Shown piece by piece: positions 1 through 8,971 of a stretch of DNA of 51,767 bases (the stretch's first letter is position 1; every line of letters begins with the position of its first letter). Location: NCBI RefSeq assembly GCF_023838525.1, contig NZ_JAHUQD010000017.1:1-51767 (forward strand). Reading direction: 5' to 3'. This DNA is from Caldicoprobacter algeriensis. GTDB lineage: Bacteria > Bacillota > Clostridia > Caldicoprobacterales > Caldicoprobacteraceae. The notes under the pieces are model-generated. The model was not told the origin of the DNA, did no database searches, and saw nothing but the letters and a program-made list of their open reading frames with translations. A program made the position numbers and the translations under genes.

Positions 1-21
1 AATAGATCCACTCCCTAGCAT
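1..21 (-). CDS. Start of a probable IS21-family transposase (istA), partial
   Basis: Only the first seven codons lie in the window (M-L-G-S-G-S-I); the gene runs off the left edge. The ATG is preceded at good distance by GGAGGG, and it sits about 100 bp inside what looks like the end of an IS21-family element (see the mobile element entry). IstA proteins of that family often begin with a short M-L-x leader, but seven residues cannot prove homology. The call rests on the position inside the putative element and is an inference. Confidence 0.3.
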
Positions 22-127
22 TTATTTCCCTCCGATTCTTTGTAGGATTAATCAGAGGGATAATTCGCCAGGGGGTGGGTCAATTCCTTTTCGTTGCTCC
101 TGGGTCAATTATACACCGGCGGTGACA
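1..127 (-). mobile_element. Terminal part of a probable IS21-family insertion sequence
   Basis: On the minus strand the sequence from 127 leftward begins TGTCACC and contains two copies of AATTGACCCA (77-86 and 101-110 on the plus strand, 24 bp apart), then GGAGGG and an ATG open to the window edge. IS21-family ends characteristically start with TG, carry repeated short motifs that bind the transposase, and are followed by istA. The insertion point falls exactly where the upstream GH16 protein stops resembling its family. The other end and the target duplication lie outside the window. Confidence 0.45.
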
Positions 128-1488
128 TCTACTTCCATCCTTGCCGGGAATAAATCATCAGGCGGCACACGCCCTCCATCAAAGTTTCCACCAATCGCAA
201 GGTTAAGAATTATATAAAACTCCTGATCAAAAGGTGCTGGAAACGAATACTTGGCAGCTTGATTTTCTCCTTGGCTATACCAATTATTTAATGTGAGATA
301 AAGTTCTCCATCTACATACCAGCGAATTTCCCCCGGCTCCCATTCTATTGCATATTCATGAAAATCAGTTATATCCTGGCCTTCGGGAAAAACATATTTT
401 CCTCCATTATTAGTATTATTGGGCCAGCTTCCGCCATAATGAATGGTCCCCCACACTTCATTGGGGATTCTTCCTCGTGCTTCCATAATATCTATCTCGC
501 CTGAAGCTGCCCAGCCACCGTACACACTTTTTGCCGGCATTAGCCAGAAAGCCGGCCAAAATCCTTGACCCGCAGGAAGCTTTATTCTTGCTTCAAACCT
601 GCCGTATTTTTTTGTAAATGTTTTAGCAGTATATAATCTACCTGACGTATAGTTCATACCGCCAAAGCTTTCCTTCCTAGCTTCTATAATAAGTTTACCA
701 TCTTCCACAAAGACATTTTCTTTGCGGTAATACTGCTGTTCATTGTTTCCCCATCCAATAAGGCCGTATTGTTCACCCGTTCCTTCCTGGAAATCCCATT
801 TATTTAAATCAACGCCATTTTCATTTAAGTTTTCCCCTGTACCATCAAATTCATCCGACCATACAAGTGTCCAGTCACCTTTCTGAATTGGCTGTTCTGG
901 ATTCCCTGGTTCCATAGGATCATCTCCCGTTTCATCATAAATTTCAAATCTCACATTGTCGATAAATATGTTATAAGGCGTATTAAATATTTCTTCATCA
1001 GGCTCTCTTCCCAATCCAAACATAAACTTGTAACTACCATCTGAAGGCACTTCTATAATCGCTTCATAGGTTTTCATTGCATTGTCCACAACAAACTCCA
1101 GTATTTCCGTACCCGAATTTACAAGCTCCACATACACTGTTCTTTTTATATCAGATCGCATATCAAAGGATATCTTATAAGTACCCGCAGCAACTTCAAT
1201 CGGCTCTTGATACAGCTGTATGTGCCACCATGCCCAGCCCACCTGTTTAATCTCTACCTTTAATTCACCGTTCTCAACTGAAAAATCGGCCAATCCCGCC
1301 CAAGATTCATAAACTCCCTGGTTATGGATTTTCCATCCTTCAAGTCCTTCTTCAAAACCGCCGTTTAAGATTAAATTTTGTTGTGTGTCCAAATTTAATT
1401 GATCTGCATAAGTATTTCCCTTTAAAAAGAGAGATGCTATTAAAAATGCAAAAGTCAAAAGTAGCGAGACGCAAGCCTTATTCTTCAT
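109..1488 (-). CDS. Secreted GH16 beta-glucanase (laminarinase-like) with N-terminal carbohydrate-binding module
   Basis: A 459-residue exported endo-beta-1,3(4)-glucanase. Residues 1-29 form a signal peptide. Residues about 38-182 look like a CBM4_9-type binding module (NLILNGGFEEG start, FIDNVRFEI end), followed by a Pro-rich linker and a GH16 catalytic domain from about 205. The catalytic motif GEIDIMEARG gives nucleophile E331, D333 and acid/base E336; WPAFWLMP at 311-318 is the conserved substrate cleft strand. GH16 domains normally end in a strand like VDYVRVY. Here the match ends at MEVD and the last five residues are unrelated, apparently read from an inserted element. The loss is only about six residues, so activity may survive. 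The gene is the last of a minus-strand group after yesM/yesN-type regulators and a sugar importer, which suggests that the importer serves glucan oligosaccharides. Confidence 0.9.
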   Translation of the reverse strand: MKNKACVSLLLTFAFLIASLFLKGNTYADQLNLDTQQNLILNGGFEEGLEGWKIHNQGVYESWAGLADFSVENGELKVEIKQVGWAWWHIQLYQEPIEVAAGTYKISFDMRSDIKRTVYVELVNSGTEILEFVVDNAMKTYEAIIEVPSDGSYKFMFGLGREPDEEIFNTPYNIFIDNVRFEIYDETGDDPMEPGNPEQPIQKGDWTLVWSDEFDGTGENLNENGVDLNKWDFQEGTGEQYGLIGWGNNEQQYYRKENVFVEDGKLIIEARKESFGGMNYTSGRLYTAKTFTKKYGRFEARIKLPAGQGFWPAFWLMPAKSVYGGWAASGEIDIMEARGRIPNEVWGTIHYGGSWPNNTNNGGKYVFPEGQDITDFHEYAIEWEPGEIRWYVDGELYLTLNNWYSQGENQAAKYSFPAPFDQEFYIILNLAIGGNFDGGRVPPDDLFPARMEVDVTAGV

Positions 1489-1605
1489 ACAGCTCCCCCC
1501 ATTTTATTCTCTTGTGTTGCGAAAATTATACATTAACCCACAAATAAAAGAAAAGGCATGAAATTTTAGATTGGGGTATATTTTTTTGCGATTTCTTTGA
1601 GATAA

Positions 1606-3141
1606 TTATTCTTCCCAGAAACATCTTCTATACTGGGATGGAGTGATTCCCGTAATCTTTTTAAAGCTTTTAGCAAATCGTTTGGGATCTTGGAATCCTA
1701 CTTTAAAAGCAATATCTGTAACCTTATCTTCAGTATTTTTTAACAATTCTTTTGCTTTATCTATACGTGTCTTTAATAAAAAGTCCATAAAACTCATTCC
1801 AGTTGTCTTTTTGAAAATATGGGAAAAATAGTAATAATTAAGCGAAACGTAATTAGCAACAACAGCCAAATTTAAATCCTCATTATAATGTTTTTTAATA
1901 TATCGTATAGCCATATCTACCTTATATTCTATATTTTCATATAAAGATTTTACATTACGAATGTACTCGTTAAGTTCTAATATATAGGATTTAACAAAAT
2001 TAAAATACTCCTCTATGGATTCAAAACAATACGGATTCCATACATTTGAATATTTACTCTCAAACTCTTTTCGTTTTTCTAGATTCAAAACCATAAGGCT
2101 GCTGTTAATTTTATGTTTAAACATATCAATGAAATTATTAAAATAATCAATACATGCCTTATAAAAAATCGATATATCAAATACTTCATCTAATTGCTTT
2201 TCTATTTCTTTATTACTCTCAATACCTAGCATATTACAAATCTTTTCAATTTTATCTACAGGAATAATATAATTATCAGTGCGTTTGAGTATATCCTCAT
2301 AATAGATTACTCTACTTCCCTTTATAAATATTCTATACTTTAGCGCCTCTTTAGCTTGTATATAGGCTTTTCTTATATCGGTTAAGCTATTCCCTAGAGC
2401 ACTAACCGCCACAATATAATTTTGATTACTAGAGTTCATTATACAATCTTTCAAAAGACCTTCCCAATTAATCCTGTCATTAGTAACTAATATAAGTTCA
2501 TCATCTGCACCACGCAAACATAAAGCTTTTATATGCTTTTCCCTTAAAAATTTTTCAAGTGTATTTATATCTATACTGTTCACGATACTATTATTTCTAG
2601 AAGTAATAATACTTATATAAAATGGGTCATAAAATAAATCAATTTCCAAATCCTCCAGAACTTCACGAATCTCTTGCTCTACCAAATTATCGCTTAAAAA
2701 TATGTAATGTAACTGATTCAGACATAGTTTCTTAATACGCTGGCTCTTCTTTTCTATATTTTCGCGCTGTATTATTTCATTTTTTACCTTATTTAGTACA
2801 TTAAATAATTCATATCGATCAACCGGCTTCAAGAGATAAGCTTTAGCTCCGTATTTGATGGCTTCTACAGCATAATTAAAATCATCGTATCCGCTTAATA
2901 TTATTATCGCTGGCGAATACGGTAACATTTGCATTTCTTTCATGAGCTCAATACCGTTCATTTTAGGCATGCGTATATCCAAAATAACCAAATCATACTT
3001 CTCCTGGCTAAGGCGCTCTAGAGCCTCACGACCATTTGCACATTCGGAGATTTCATTTATGCCAATACCAGATTTTTGAATCATAGCCTTAAGTCCAGAC
3101 CTTATATATTTTTCATCATCGACAATCAGTACTTTTTTCAT
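1606..3141 (-). CDS. YesN-type response regulator, AraC-family DNA-binding output
   Basis: A 511-residue cytoplasmic transcription regulator. The receiver domain (about 1-125) has the acidic pocket D8/D9 and phospho-acceptor D55 in LVILDIRMPK, and the switch Lys in LLKPVD. A long middle region (about 130-400), typical of YesN proteins, leads to two AraC-type helix-turn-helix motifs (about 405-508; signature IAFKVGFQDPKRFAKSFKK, then TPSQYRR). It lies 25 bp after the sensor kinase gene and is surely its partner. Proteins of this type usually activate a nearby sugar ABC importer, here the genes at 5134-8772. The gene is clearly more AT-rich than the central part of the window. Confidence 0.93.
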   Translation of the reverse strand: MKKVLIVDDEKYIRSGLKAMIQKSGIGINEISECANGREALERLSQEKYDLVILDIRMPKMNGIELMKEMQMLPYSPAIIILSGYDDFNYAVEAIKYGAKAYLLKPVDRYELFNVLNKVKNEIIQRENIEKKSQRIKKLCLNQLHYIFLSDNLVEQEIREVLEDLEIDLFYDPFYISIITSRNNSIVNSIDINTLEKFLREKHIKALCLRGADDELILVTNDRINWEGLLKDCIMNSSNQNYIVAVSALGNSLTDIRKAYIQAKEALKYRIFIKGSRVIYYEDILKRTDNYIIPVDKIEKICNMLGIESNKEIEKQLDEVFDISIFYKACIDYFNNFIDMFKHKINSSLMVLNLEKRKEFESKYSNVWNPYCFESIEEYFNFVKSYILELNEYIRNVKSLYENIEYKVDMAIRYIKKHYNEDLNLAVVANYVSLNYYYFSHIFKKTTGMSFMDFLLKTRIDKAKELLKNTEDKVTDIAFKVGFQDPKRFAKSFKKITGITPSQYRRCFWEE

Positions 3142-3166
3142 GGCAAATGGCTTAACCTCCCAAAAA

Positions 3167-4996
3167 TTAACTACATAAATACGAATTTCTTATATACGGA
3201 AACACCAATCGCACTTTTGTATATTTTCCTTCTATACTGTCTATTGTAATACCATACTGAGGTCCATATGCAAGTTTAATCCTTTGATCCACGTTCTTCA
3301 ACCCTATACCTCGCGAATGCTCATTTTCTTGTTGATTACTTTCATTTTCTGTTGATAAAACCTCTTTCAATCGTTTCAAATCAACTGGTTTAATACCTTT
3401 TCCGTCATCGAAAACTTCTACAATCAAGTGTTCTTCTTGAATCCAAGCCGTTATTTTTATAATTCCCCCCTGACCTTTAGGCTGAATACCGTGAATGACC
3501 GCATTTTCTACAATAGGTTGAATAGACATCTTACAGATTTCACAATTTAATAGTTCTTCGTCTACATTATAAACACATGAAATTTCATAATCATATCTTA
3601 TATTTATTAATTTGATATAATTGTCTATGTAAGCAAGTTCATCACCTAAAGAAACCTTGTCTTTTTTCCAGCTCATGCTGTAACGCATTAATCTTCCTAA
3701 AGATGTAAGTGCATCTGCTACTTCATAGATACCATCAATTTCGGCCATCATCTTAATATTTTCCAATACATTATACAAAAAATGTGCATTGATCTGAGAA
3801 TGTAGAGCCTTCAATTCGGTTTCTTTACTGATAAGCTCTTTTTTTACAACTATCGATATCAATTCTTTTATCCTTGCCATCATTTTATTAAAACATTGAG
3901 CAAGTTCAGCGACTTCATCACAGCCGTAAACAGGAATATCCACATCCAAGTTGCCAGCTTGTACCTTTTTCATGCAATTTACGATAATACGCATTTTTTT
4001 CAAAATAACTGATGTAAAGGTATAAGTGACAGCCGAGAAAACAATAAACCCACCTAATGTCACTAAAACAAGTAAGTTTCGGGTTCTATTGAGTCTATTC
4101 ACCATATTCTCAATAGATACAATTCTATAAATCGTGCTGCTTATGGGATGTATAGTTGTATAGACCATAATAACGGGTTTATTATTAATTTTAAGTATAT
4201 GTACTCCTTCTTCTTGATTATTAGCCTGCATAATCAACAAGGATTTTAATTCGTCAGCTTTTATTCCTATTCTATCTAAAAATGTATCACCATAGAAGAA
4301 CATATCCTGATTATCTTGAATTACTGCAAATCCCCCATCAGAATTCGCAGTATTAGTATTCATGTTGCCAAAAAATTGACTGACCAACATGCTAATTTCA
4401 AGTGCTCCAAGATATTGATTCCCGGGTCCCCATATTTTACGATACATAGTTGTAACCCTACTACGTTCAGAATTCGCAATATTAAATGGTTGAAAGATAT
4501 GATCAAGTTCCCAATACACTTCTCTGTCCCACTGTTCTTTGGTAACATACCAGTGTTCATGCAATACACGCTTATCATGATAAATTAACGGCCATATTTC
4601 CGGAAAATCATCCCTGTTAATAAATAATCTCAACCGGTAAATATCCGGGTTTGTATATAGTAACCTTTCAATCTGAGTTAGAAAAATATTCTTGAATTCT
4701 ATAAACTCCTGAGTATCAAAACCATTATCTCTTGAAATAAATTCCAGTAACTCTTTGTTACTAGCAATAAATTGGGAAACTCTCTGGCAAATTTCAATAT
4801 TACGATATATCTGAAACTTTATTTCCTGCAGATTTTGGACCTCATTTTTTATAAAGTCCTCCTGAGTAGTCTGCTTTATTTTATGAAAGGTGTACATGGC
4901 ATATAAAATTAACGGAATGGCTAAAATAAATATATAAGAAACTATAAGTTTCTTGCTCAAAGAAAACTTCTGCCAACTTAGCAGACTCTTCACCAC
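3167..4996 (-). CDS. YesM-type sensor histidine kinase
   Basis: A 609-residue membrane sensor of the LytS/YesM class. Transmembrane segments lie at about 17-36 and 308-332 and flank a 270-residue extracellular sensing region. A HAMP linker (about 332-385) follows, then a His_kinase region with phospho-acceptor H405 in INAHFLYNVLENI, and a C-terminal ATPase domain with the N box (PIVENAVIHG) and a G box (DDGKGIKP). Related kinases sense extracellular sugar or its loaded binding protein. The gene follows the importer's binding-protein gene after a strong terminator, so it probably has its own promoter in 5000-5090 or is reached by read-through. The partner regulator lies directly downstream. 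Confidence 0.92.
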   Translation of the reverse strand: MVKSLLSWQKFSLSKKLIVSYIFILAIPLILYAMYTFHKIKQTTQEDFIKNEVQNLQEIKFQIYRNIEICQRVSQFIASNKELLEFISRDNGFDTQEFIEFKNIFLTQIERLLYTNPDIYRLRLFINRDDFPEIWPLIYHDKRVLHEHWYVTKEQWDREVYWELDHIFQPFNIANSERSRVTTMYRKIWGPGNQYLGALEISMLVSQFFGNMNTNTANSDGGFAVIQDNQDMFFYGDTFLDRIGIKADELKSLLIMQANNQEEGVHILKINNKPVIMVYTTIHPISSTIYRIVSIENMVNRLNRTRNLLVLVTLGGFIVFSAVTYTFTSVILKKMRIIVNCMKKVQAGNLDVDIPVYGCDEVAELAQCFNKMMARIKELISIVVKKELISKETELKALHSQINAHFLYNVLENIKMMAEIDGIYEVADALTSLGRLMRYSMSWKKDKVSLGDELAYIDNYIKLINIRYDYEISCVYNVDEELLNCEICKMSIQPIVENAVIHGIQPKGQGGIIKITAWIQEEHLIVEVFDDGKGIKPVDLKRLKEVLSTENESNQQENEHSRGIGLKNVDQRIKLAYGPQYGITIDSIEGKYTKVRLVFPYIRNSYLCS

Positions 4997-5091
4997 AATG
5001 ATTCCGCCCTTTCAAAAATATTTGTTATTTCATCTTTTTTACTGCAACAACATTATATATTCTGAAAAACAAAATTTCCATACTGATGTAT

Positions 5092-5131
5092 AAAAGAGGG
5101 AAGAACTCTGTTTTGTGTTCTTCCCTCTTTT
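5092..5131 (-). terminator. Intrinsic terminator after the sugar-binding lipoprotein gene
   Basis: A perfect 15-bp inverted repeat (AAAAGAGGGAAGAAC and its complement) with a 10-nt loop ends two bases before the stop codon of the binding-protein gene and is flanked by A/T runs on both sides. It separates the importer operon from the sensor kinase gene. Confidence 0.9.
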
Positions 5132-5133
5132 TG

Positions 5134-6822
5134 TTATTTTATCCCTAATTTTTTCTTATTTTCCTCCAGTTTTTGCATCTGCCAAGCTAATAATTTTTCA
5201 TATCCTGCCTCAGCTCTCTTTTTCAGAAAATCTTGATATATTTGATCAAATTCCTCATCAGATTTTGCAAGGAGAAGTTTTGGTAGAGTCTGCCCCCATA
5301 GGTCAGCTATCCTGCTAGCAATGATCCCTTCTTCACTATCACTTGGTGGGATTAAATTATCATATATTGCATAACTAACAGCCTTTCCATATGTCCACTC
5401 TTCCAATTGTCTGACAGCCGGCCCGGGTTCTGGTGCCCACCTCATCTGTATTAAACTATTACCCAACATCCAAAGAGGATCCTGTCCTACAACCTTATCA
5501 AACTGTTCGCGATTGTTTCGAGCCATTTCAGCATATTCTGGAAGATATTGTTCTTTCCCGTCTATGATATCCCATGTTTCACCTTGTCTACCCAAATACA
5601 TATCACGTTGTCCCTCTTCGCTTAACCAATAGCTCACAAAACGAATAGCGCGATCAGGATGTTTACAATTCTTTGTAATCATAGTTAGGGTCCATCCTGA
5701 TATCCCTGGCCCCGCTAATTTAGGAGGATCTAGATTGCTATTGGCCGGCCCATCCACTGCAATATATATACTATTGGGATCTCTTTCATATAATGCCTGT
5801 TGAGCCGCCACAAAATCCGTCCTCTGATAAAGCATAGCAAAATACCTGCCTTGAGCAATTTTCTCTTCCATTTGAGCTCGTTTATCTATAAATATATCAG
5901 GAGAGAGCAATCCCATTTCGTTTGCTTTTCTAAAAGTCTTCAGCCAGCGGATATATTCAGGGTCCTCCCTGAAATCATATAACTTTCCGTCTTTTTCTCT
6001 AGGTATAGCCAAAAAATTGGCCAAATATGATTCAAGGGAATAGTTTCCGGTATCTGTAAACTCATGCAACCCTATTGGAATTAAAGGTTGGCCATTAACC
6101 TCAGGAAATTTCTCTTTAGCAGCCTTCAAAGCTGCCAAAAATCCCTCAGGAGTTCTCATATCAGGTTTACCCAAAGCCTCATACATATCTTTCCTAACAA
6201 CAAAAGTCTGATTAGAAGGAATTTTTTCATATTTATCATAATCTTCCGGGGCTACAGCAAAGTTGGGATAACCATAAGTTTTGCCATCATCCTGCTCATA
6301 CCACTTTAAAACCTGTGGAGAAGCCACTTCGTAGAAATATGGGTCATATTTATCAGCCAATTCATTGAGAGAATAAACTAGACCTCCATCTATCATTTTA
6401 CGTACTCCATCTTCCCACCATCCAAGCGTTACAAAATCCGGTAGCGTATTTGATGCAATCATGGTGTTTAATTTTTCGTTTTCATTTCCTGCTGGTACAA
6501 TAAAATTAATAGATACTCCTGTTTTTTCCTGTACATATTTTGATATTAAAGTCTCTCCCCAATTATAGTTATACCATGAAAAATGAACATACCAATCAAA
6601 TGTAACCGGCGATGTATCCTTTTTCCACCCAGGTTCAACCACTTTTTCGGAACCTTCTGAATCTTCAGAAGCTTTTTCTTGTGCAGCACTGTTTCCATTT
6701 TCACTAGAAACTTCTTCTTCACTATCGTTCTCTTTTTTATCAGAAGTACACCCAACAAAAAGCGAAGCCAATAATAGGATTACAGAGATACAAGCAATTA
6801 ACTTTAAATAAACTTTTTTCAT
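5134..6822 (-). CDS. Sugar ABC transporter substrate-binding lipoprotein
   Basis: A 562-residue extracellular solute-binding protein of family 1 (LplA-like). The signal peptide ends in the lipobox LFVGC with lipidated C25, followed by an acidic, Ser-rich linker (about 26-65) that tethers the protein to the outer face of the membrane. The body contains the usual Trp-rich segments of oligosaccharide binders (for example FDWYVHFSWYNYNWGE). It is co-directional with two permease genes upstream, giving a complete CUT1 import unit except for the ATPase. CUT1 systems of this kind use a shared MsmX-type ATPase encoded elsewhere. The substrate is not deducible; the GH16 neighbour makes beta-glucan oligosaccharides a reasonable guess. 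Confidence 0.92.
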   Translation of the reverse strand: MKKVYLKLIACISVILLLASLFVGCTSDKKENDSEEEVSSENGNSAAQEKASEDSEGSEKVVEPGWKKDTSPVTFDWYVHFSWYNYNWGETLISKYVQEKTGVSINFIVPAGNENEKLNTMIASNTLPDFVTLGWWEDGVRKMIDGGLVYSLNELADKYDPYFYEVASPQVLKWYEQDDGKTYGYPNFAVAPEDYDKYEKIPSNQTFVVRKDMYEALGKPDMRTPEGFLAALKAAKEKFPEVNGQPLIPIGLHEFTDTGNYSLESYLANFLAIPREKDGKLYDFREDPEYIRWLKTFRKANEMGLLSPDIFIDKRAQMEEKIAQGRYFAMLYQRTDFVAAQQALYERDPNSIYIAVDGPANSNLDPPKLAGPGISGWTLTMITKNCKHPDRAIRFVSYWLSEEGQRDMYLGRQGETWDIIDGKEQYLPEYAEMARNNREQFDKVVGQDPLWMLGNSLIQMRWAPEPGPAVRQLEEWTYGKAVSYAIYDNLIPPSDSEEGIIASRIADLWGQTLPKLLLAKSDEEFDQIYQDFLKKRAEAGYEKLLAWQMQKLEENKKKLGIK

Positions 6823-6907
6823 TAGACTACAACCTCCCTTTGATGATTTTTTAAGGTTTTATCTGGTATTAAAATATTTCACGTAAATGATTATTTCATA
6901 CTAATCA

Positions 6908-7804
6908 TCACCCCTTTATAGACCCTAAAAGCATGCCTTTAACAAAATACTTTTGTAAAAAAGGATATACACAAATCACAGGGGCAGTAGTTACTATCAT
7001 GGTAGCCAATCTAATCGTATGTGATGTTACACTAGTTGTTCGTATGCCAGCCGGCATATTCTGAAGCATGTGAACCGAAGTAGTCTCTGCAATTACTCTG
7101 TAAAGAAAAGTCTGAATAGGCTGTAAATCTGGATTGTTTATAAAAATAACACCAGCAAAATAATCGTTCCAGTGATACACACCAGTAAACAATGCAATTG
7201 TTGCAAGCACAGGCTTCGAAAGCGGTATTATAATTTTAAAGAAGATATAGAAGTCATTTGCTCCGTCTATTTTAGCCGATTCTTCCAAAGCATCCGGTAT
7301 TTCCCTGAAAAAAGCTTGAAAGATTAAAAGATTATAAAAGTTAAACATTGCTGGAATTATATATACTACAAAACGATCCAACAATCCTAGACTTCTATAA
7401 AGCAAAAACGTCGGAATTAATCCTCCACTAAAAAACAAAGTAACTGTTCCCATGGCCATAAAATACTTTCTACCCATAAGATATCTTTTTGACAGACCAT
7501 AAGCAACCATAGACGTAAAAAATACATGAACGACTGTCCCAATAATCGTTCTGAAAAAGCTTACACCAAAAGCCCTAAAAATTTTAGAATCAGCAAAAAC
7601 CGCTTTGTAACTATCCAGGCTAAAAACTCGAGGCCACCAATAAATTCCCCCGAGCATGGCATCAGTCCCATCATTTAAAGAATTTACTAATGTATACCAT
7701 ACAGGGTACAACATCATAAAACAAATAACTATCATGATAATTGTATTAACAATATCAAAGACAACTTCACCCTTAGTCCGTCTTGCCAAAAATTTTCTTC
7801 TCAT
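6908..7804 (-). CDS. Sugar ABC transporter permease, LplC/YtcP type
   Basis: A 298-residue inner-membrane permease with about six transmembrane segments. The EAA coupling loop is visible as EESAKIDGANDFYIFFKIIIPLS without its flanks (about residues 178-200) and contacts the ATPase. The C-terminal QKYFVKGMLLGSIKG is the hallmark of LplC-type proteins. The gene begins 11 bp after the stop of the partner permease and is followed by the binding protein 85 bp later, so all three are one operon. Confidence 0.93.
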   Translation of the reverse strand: MRRKFLARRTKGEVVFDIVNTIIMIVICFMMLYPVWYTLVNSLNDGTDAMLGGIYWWPRVFSLDSYKAVFADSKIFRAFGVSFFRTIIGTVVHVFFTSMVAYGLSKRYLMGRKYFMAMGTVTLFFSGGLIPTFLLYRSLGLLDRFVVYIIPAMFNFYNLLIFQAFFREIPDALEESAKIDGANDFYIFFKIIIPLSKPVLATIALFTGVYHWNDYFAGVIFINNPDLQPIQTFLYRVIAETTSVHMLQNMPAGIRTTSVTSHTIRLATMIVTTAPVICVYPFLQKYFVKGMLLGSIKG

Positions 7805-7815
7805 ACAACTTCCTC

Positions 7816-8772
7816 CTAGAATAACGATTTTCCTGTAAGTTTTCTGGTTACCCAGTTTGCTAGCAAGAGAAGCATTAAAGCAATAACTGACTTAAACAAG
7901 CCGACAGCTGTAGCATAAGAAAACCTCGCAGACTGTATTCCCATTCTATACACAAATATGTCAATAACCTCGCTACTCGATGCATTTAATGAATTCCGAA
8001 GAACAAGTATCTGATCAAAATTGGAATTAAGAAGACCGCTAACTGCTAATATAAACAAAATTGCGATAGTCCCCGAAATGCTTGGTAAGGTAATGCTCCA
8101 CATCCGTCTAAATCGACCTGCCCCATCAACAATGGCAGATTCATACAATTCAACATCAACTCCGGAGATGGCAGCCAAATAAATTATGCTGTTCCACCCC
8201 AATCCCTTCCATATATCCGAAATTGTAGCTATCCACCAAAAATATTTTGGTTCCCCTAAAAAAGCAACTGGTTTATCCAATATACCCATATTTACCAATA
8301 ACTCATTAATCATTCCGCTCTCGGACAACCACGTAATCATAATACCTCCTAAAACAACCCACGATAAAAAATGAGGAAGATATGAAATAGTCTGAACAGT
8401 ACGCTTGAAAGTAGAATTTCTGATTTCATTTAAAAACAAGGCAAAAATAATTGGTAAAGGAAATCCAAAAACAAGCTTTAACAAGCTTATTCCCACAGTA
8501 TTTTTCATGATAATGGGGAACCAGTCATCTTTAAAAAAATCTGAAAAATGTTTCAGTCCTGCCCATGGAGCCTCAAAAAATGACGAAATAATATTATAAT
8601 CCTTGAAGGCAATTATTATTCCATACATAGGAATATAATTAAATATTAACATCCAAATTATGCCTGGAATTACCATCATGTAAAGGTATTTCTGTTCTTT
8701 CAATTTGCGAAAGAATCGTTTACTATTGCAGAAAATTGTGGCATTGTTTGATGCTGTAGATTTCACTCCCAT
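7816..8772 (-). CDS. Sugar ABC transporter permease, LplB type
   Basis: A 318-residue permease with six predicted transmembrane segments and the characteristic N-terminal MVIPGIIWMLIFNYIPMYG, close to the LplB signature. The EAA loop (ESAIVDGAGRFRRMWSITLP) lies at about 211-230. It is the first gene of the importer operon, with GAGGGGG upstream of the ATG and a good sigma-A promoter at 8835-8863. Confidence 0.93.
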   Translation of the reverse strand: MGVKSTASNNATIFCNSKRFFRKLKEQKYLYMMVIPGIIWMLIFNYIPMYGIIIAFKDYNIISSFFEAPWAGLKHFSDFFKDDWFPIIMKNTVGISLLKLVFGFPLPIIFALFLNEIRNSTFKRTVQTISYLPHFLSWVVLGGIMITWLSESGMINELLVNMGILDKPVAFLGEPKYFWWIATISDIWKGLGWNSIIYLAAISGVDVELYESAIVDGAGRFRRMWSITLPSISGTIAILFILAVSGLLNSNFDQILVLRNSLNASSSEVIDIFVYRMGIQSARFSYATAVGLFKSVIALMLLLLANWVTRKLTGKSLF

Positions 8773-8834
8773 TGAATGTTTGCCCCCTCTGCTTAATATT
8801 CGCTATTTATTGTAAAACAAAGTAATTCAAAACT

Positions 8835-8863
8835 AAAGTACAGCGATTTGTTTTTGGTGTCAA
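8835..8863 (-). promoter_or_regulatory. Sigma-A promoter of the first sugar importer operon
   Basis: Read on the minus strand: a perfect -35 TTGACA (8858-8863), a 17-bp spacer and a -10 TACTTT (8835-8840), giving a leader of about 55 nt before the permease start. No clear operator was recognised beside it. Confidence 0.65.
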
Positions 8864-8971
8864 TTTTTTAGTTGTCTTAAATGATTCATATTTTGAATCT
8901 CATAGCAAGATAATAAATAACATAATAGACCTTTGACTCCAAAGGAAATACTAATAATCGAGGTGATAGTG

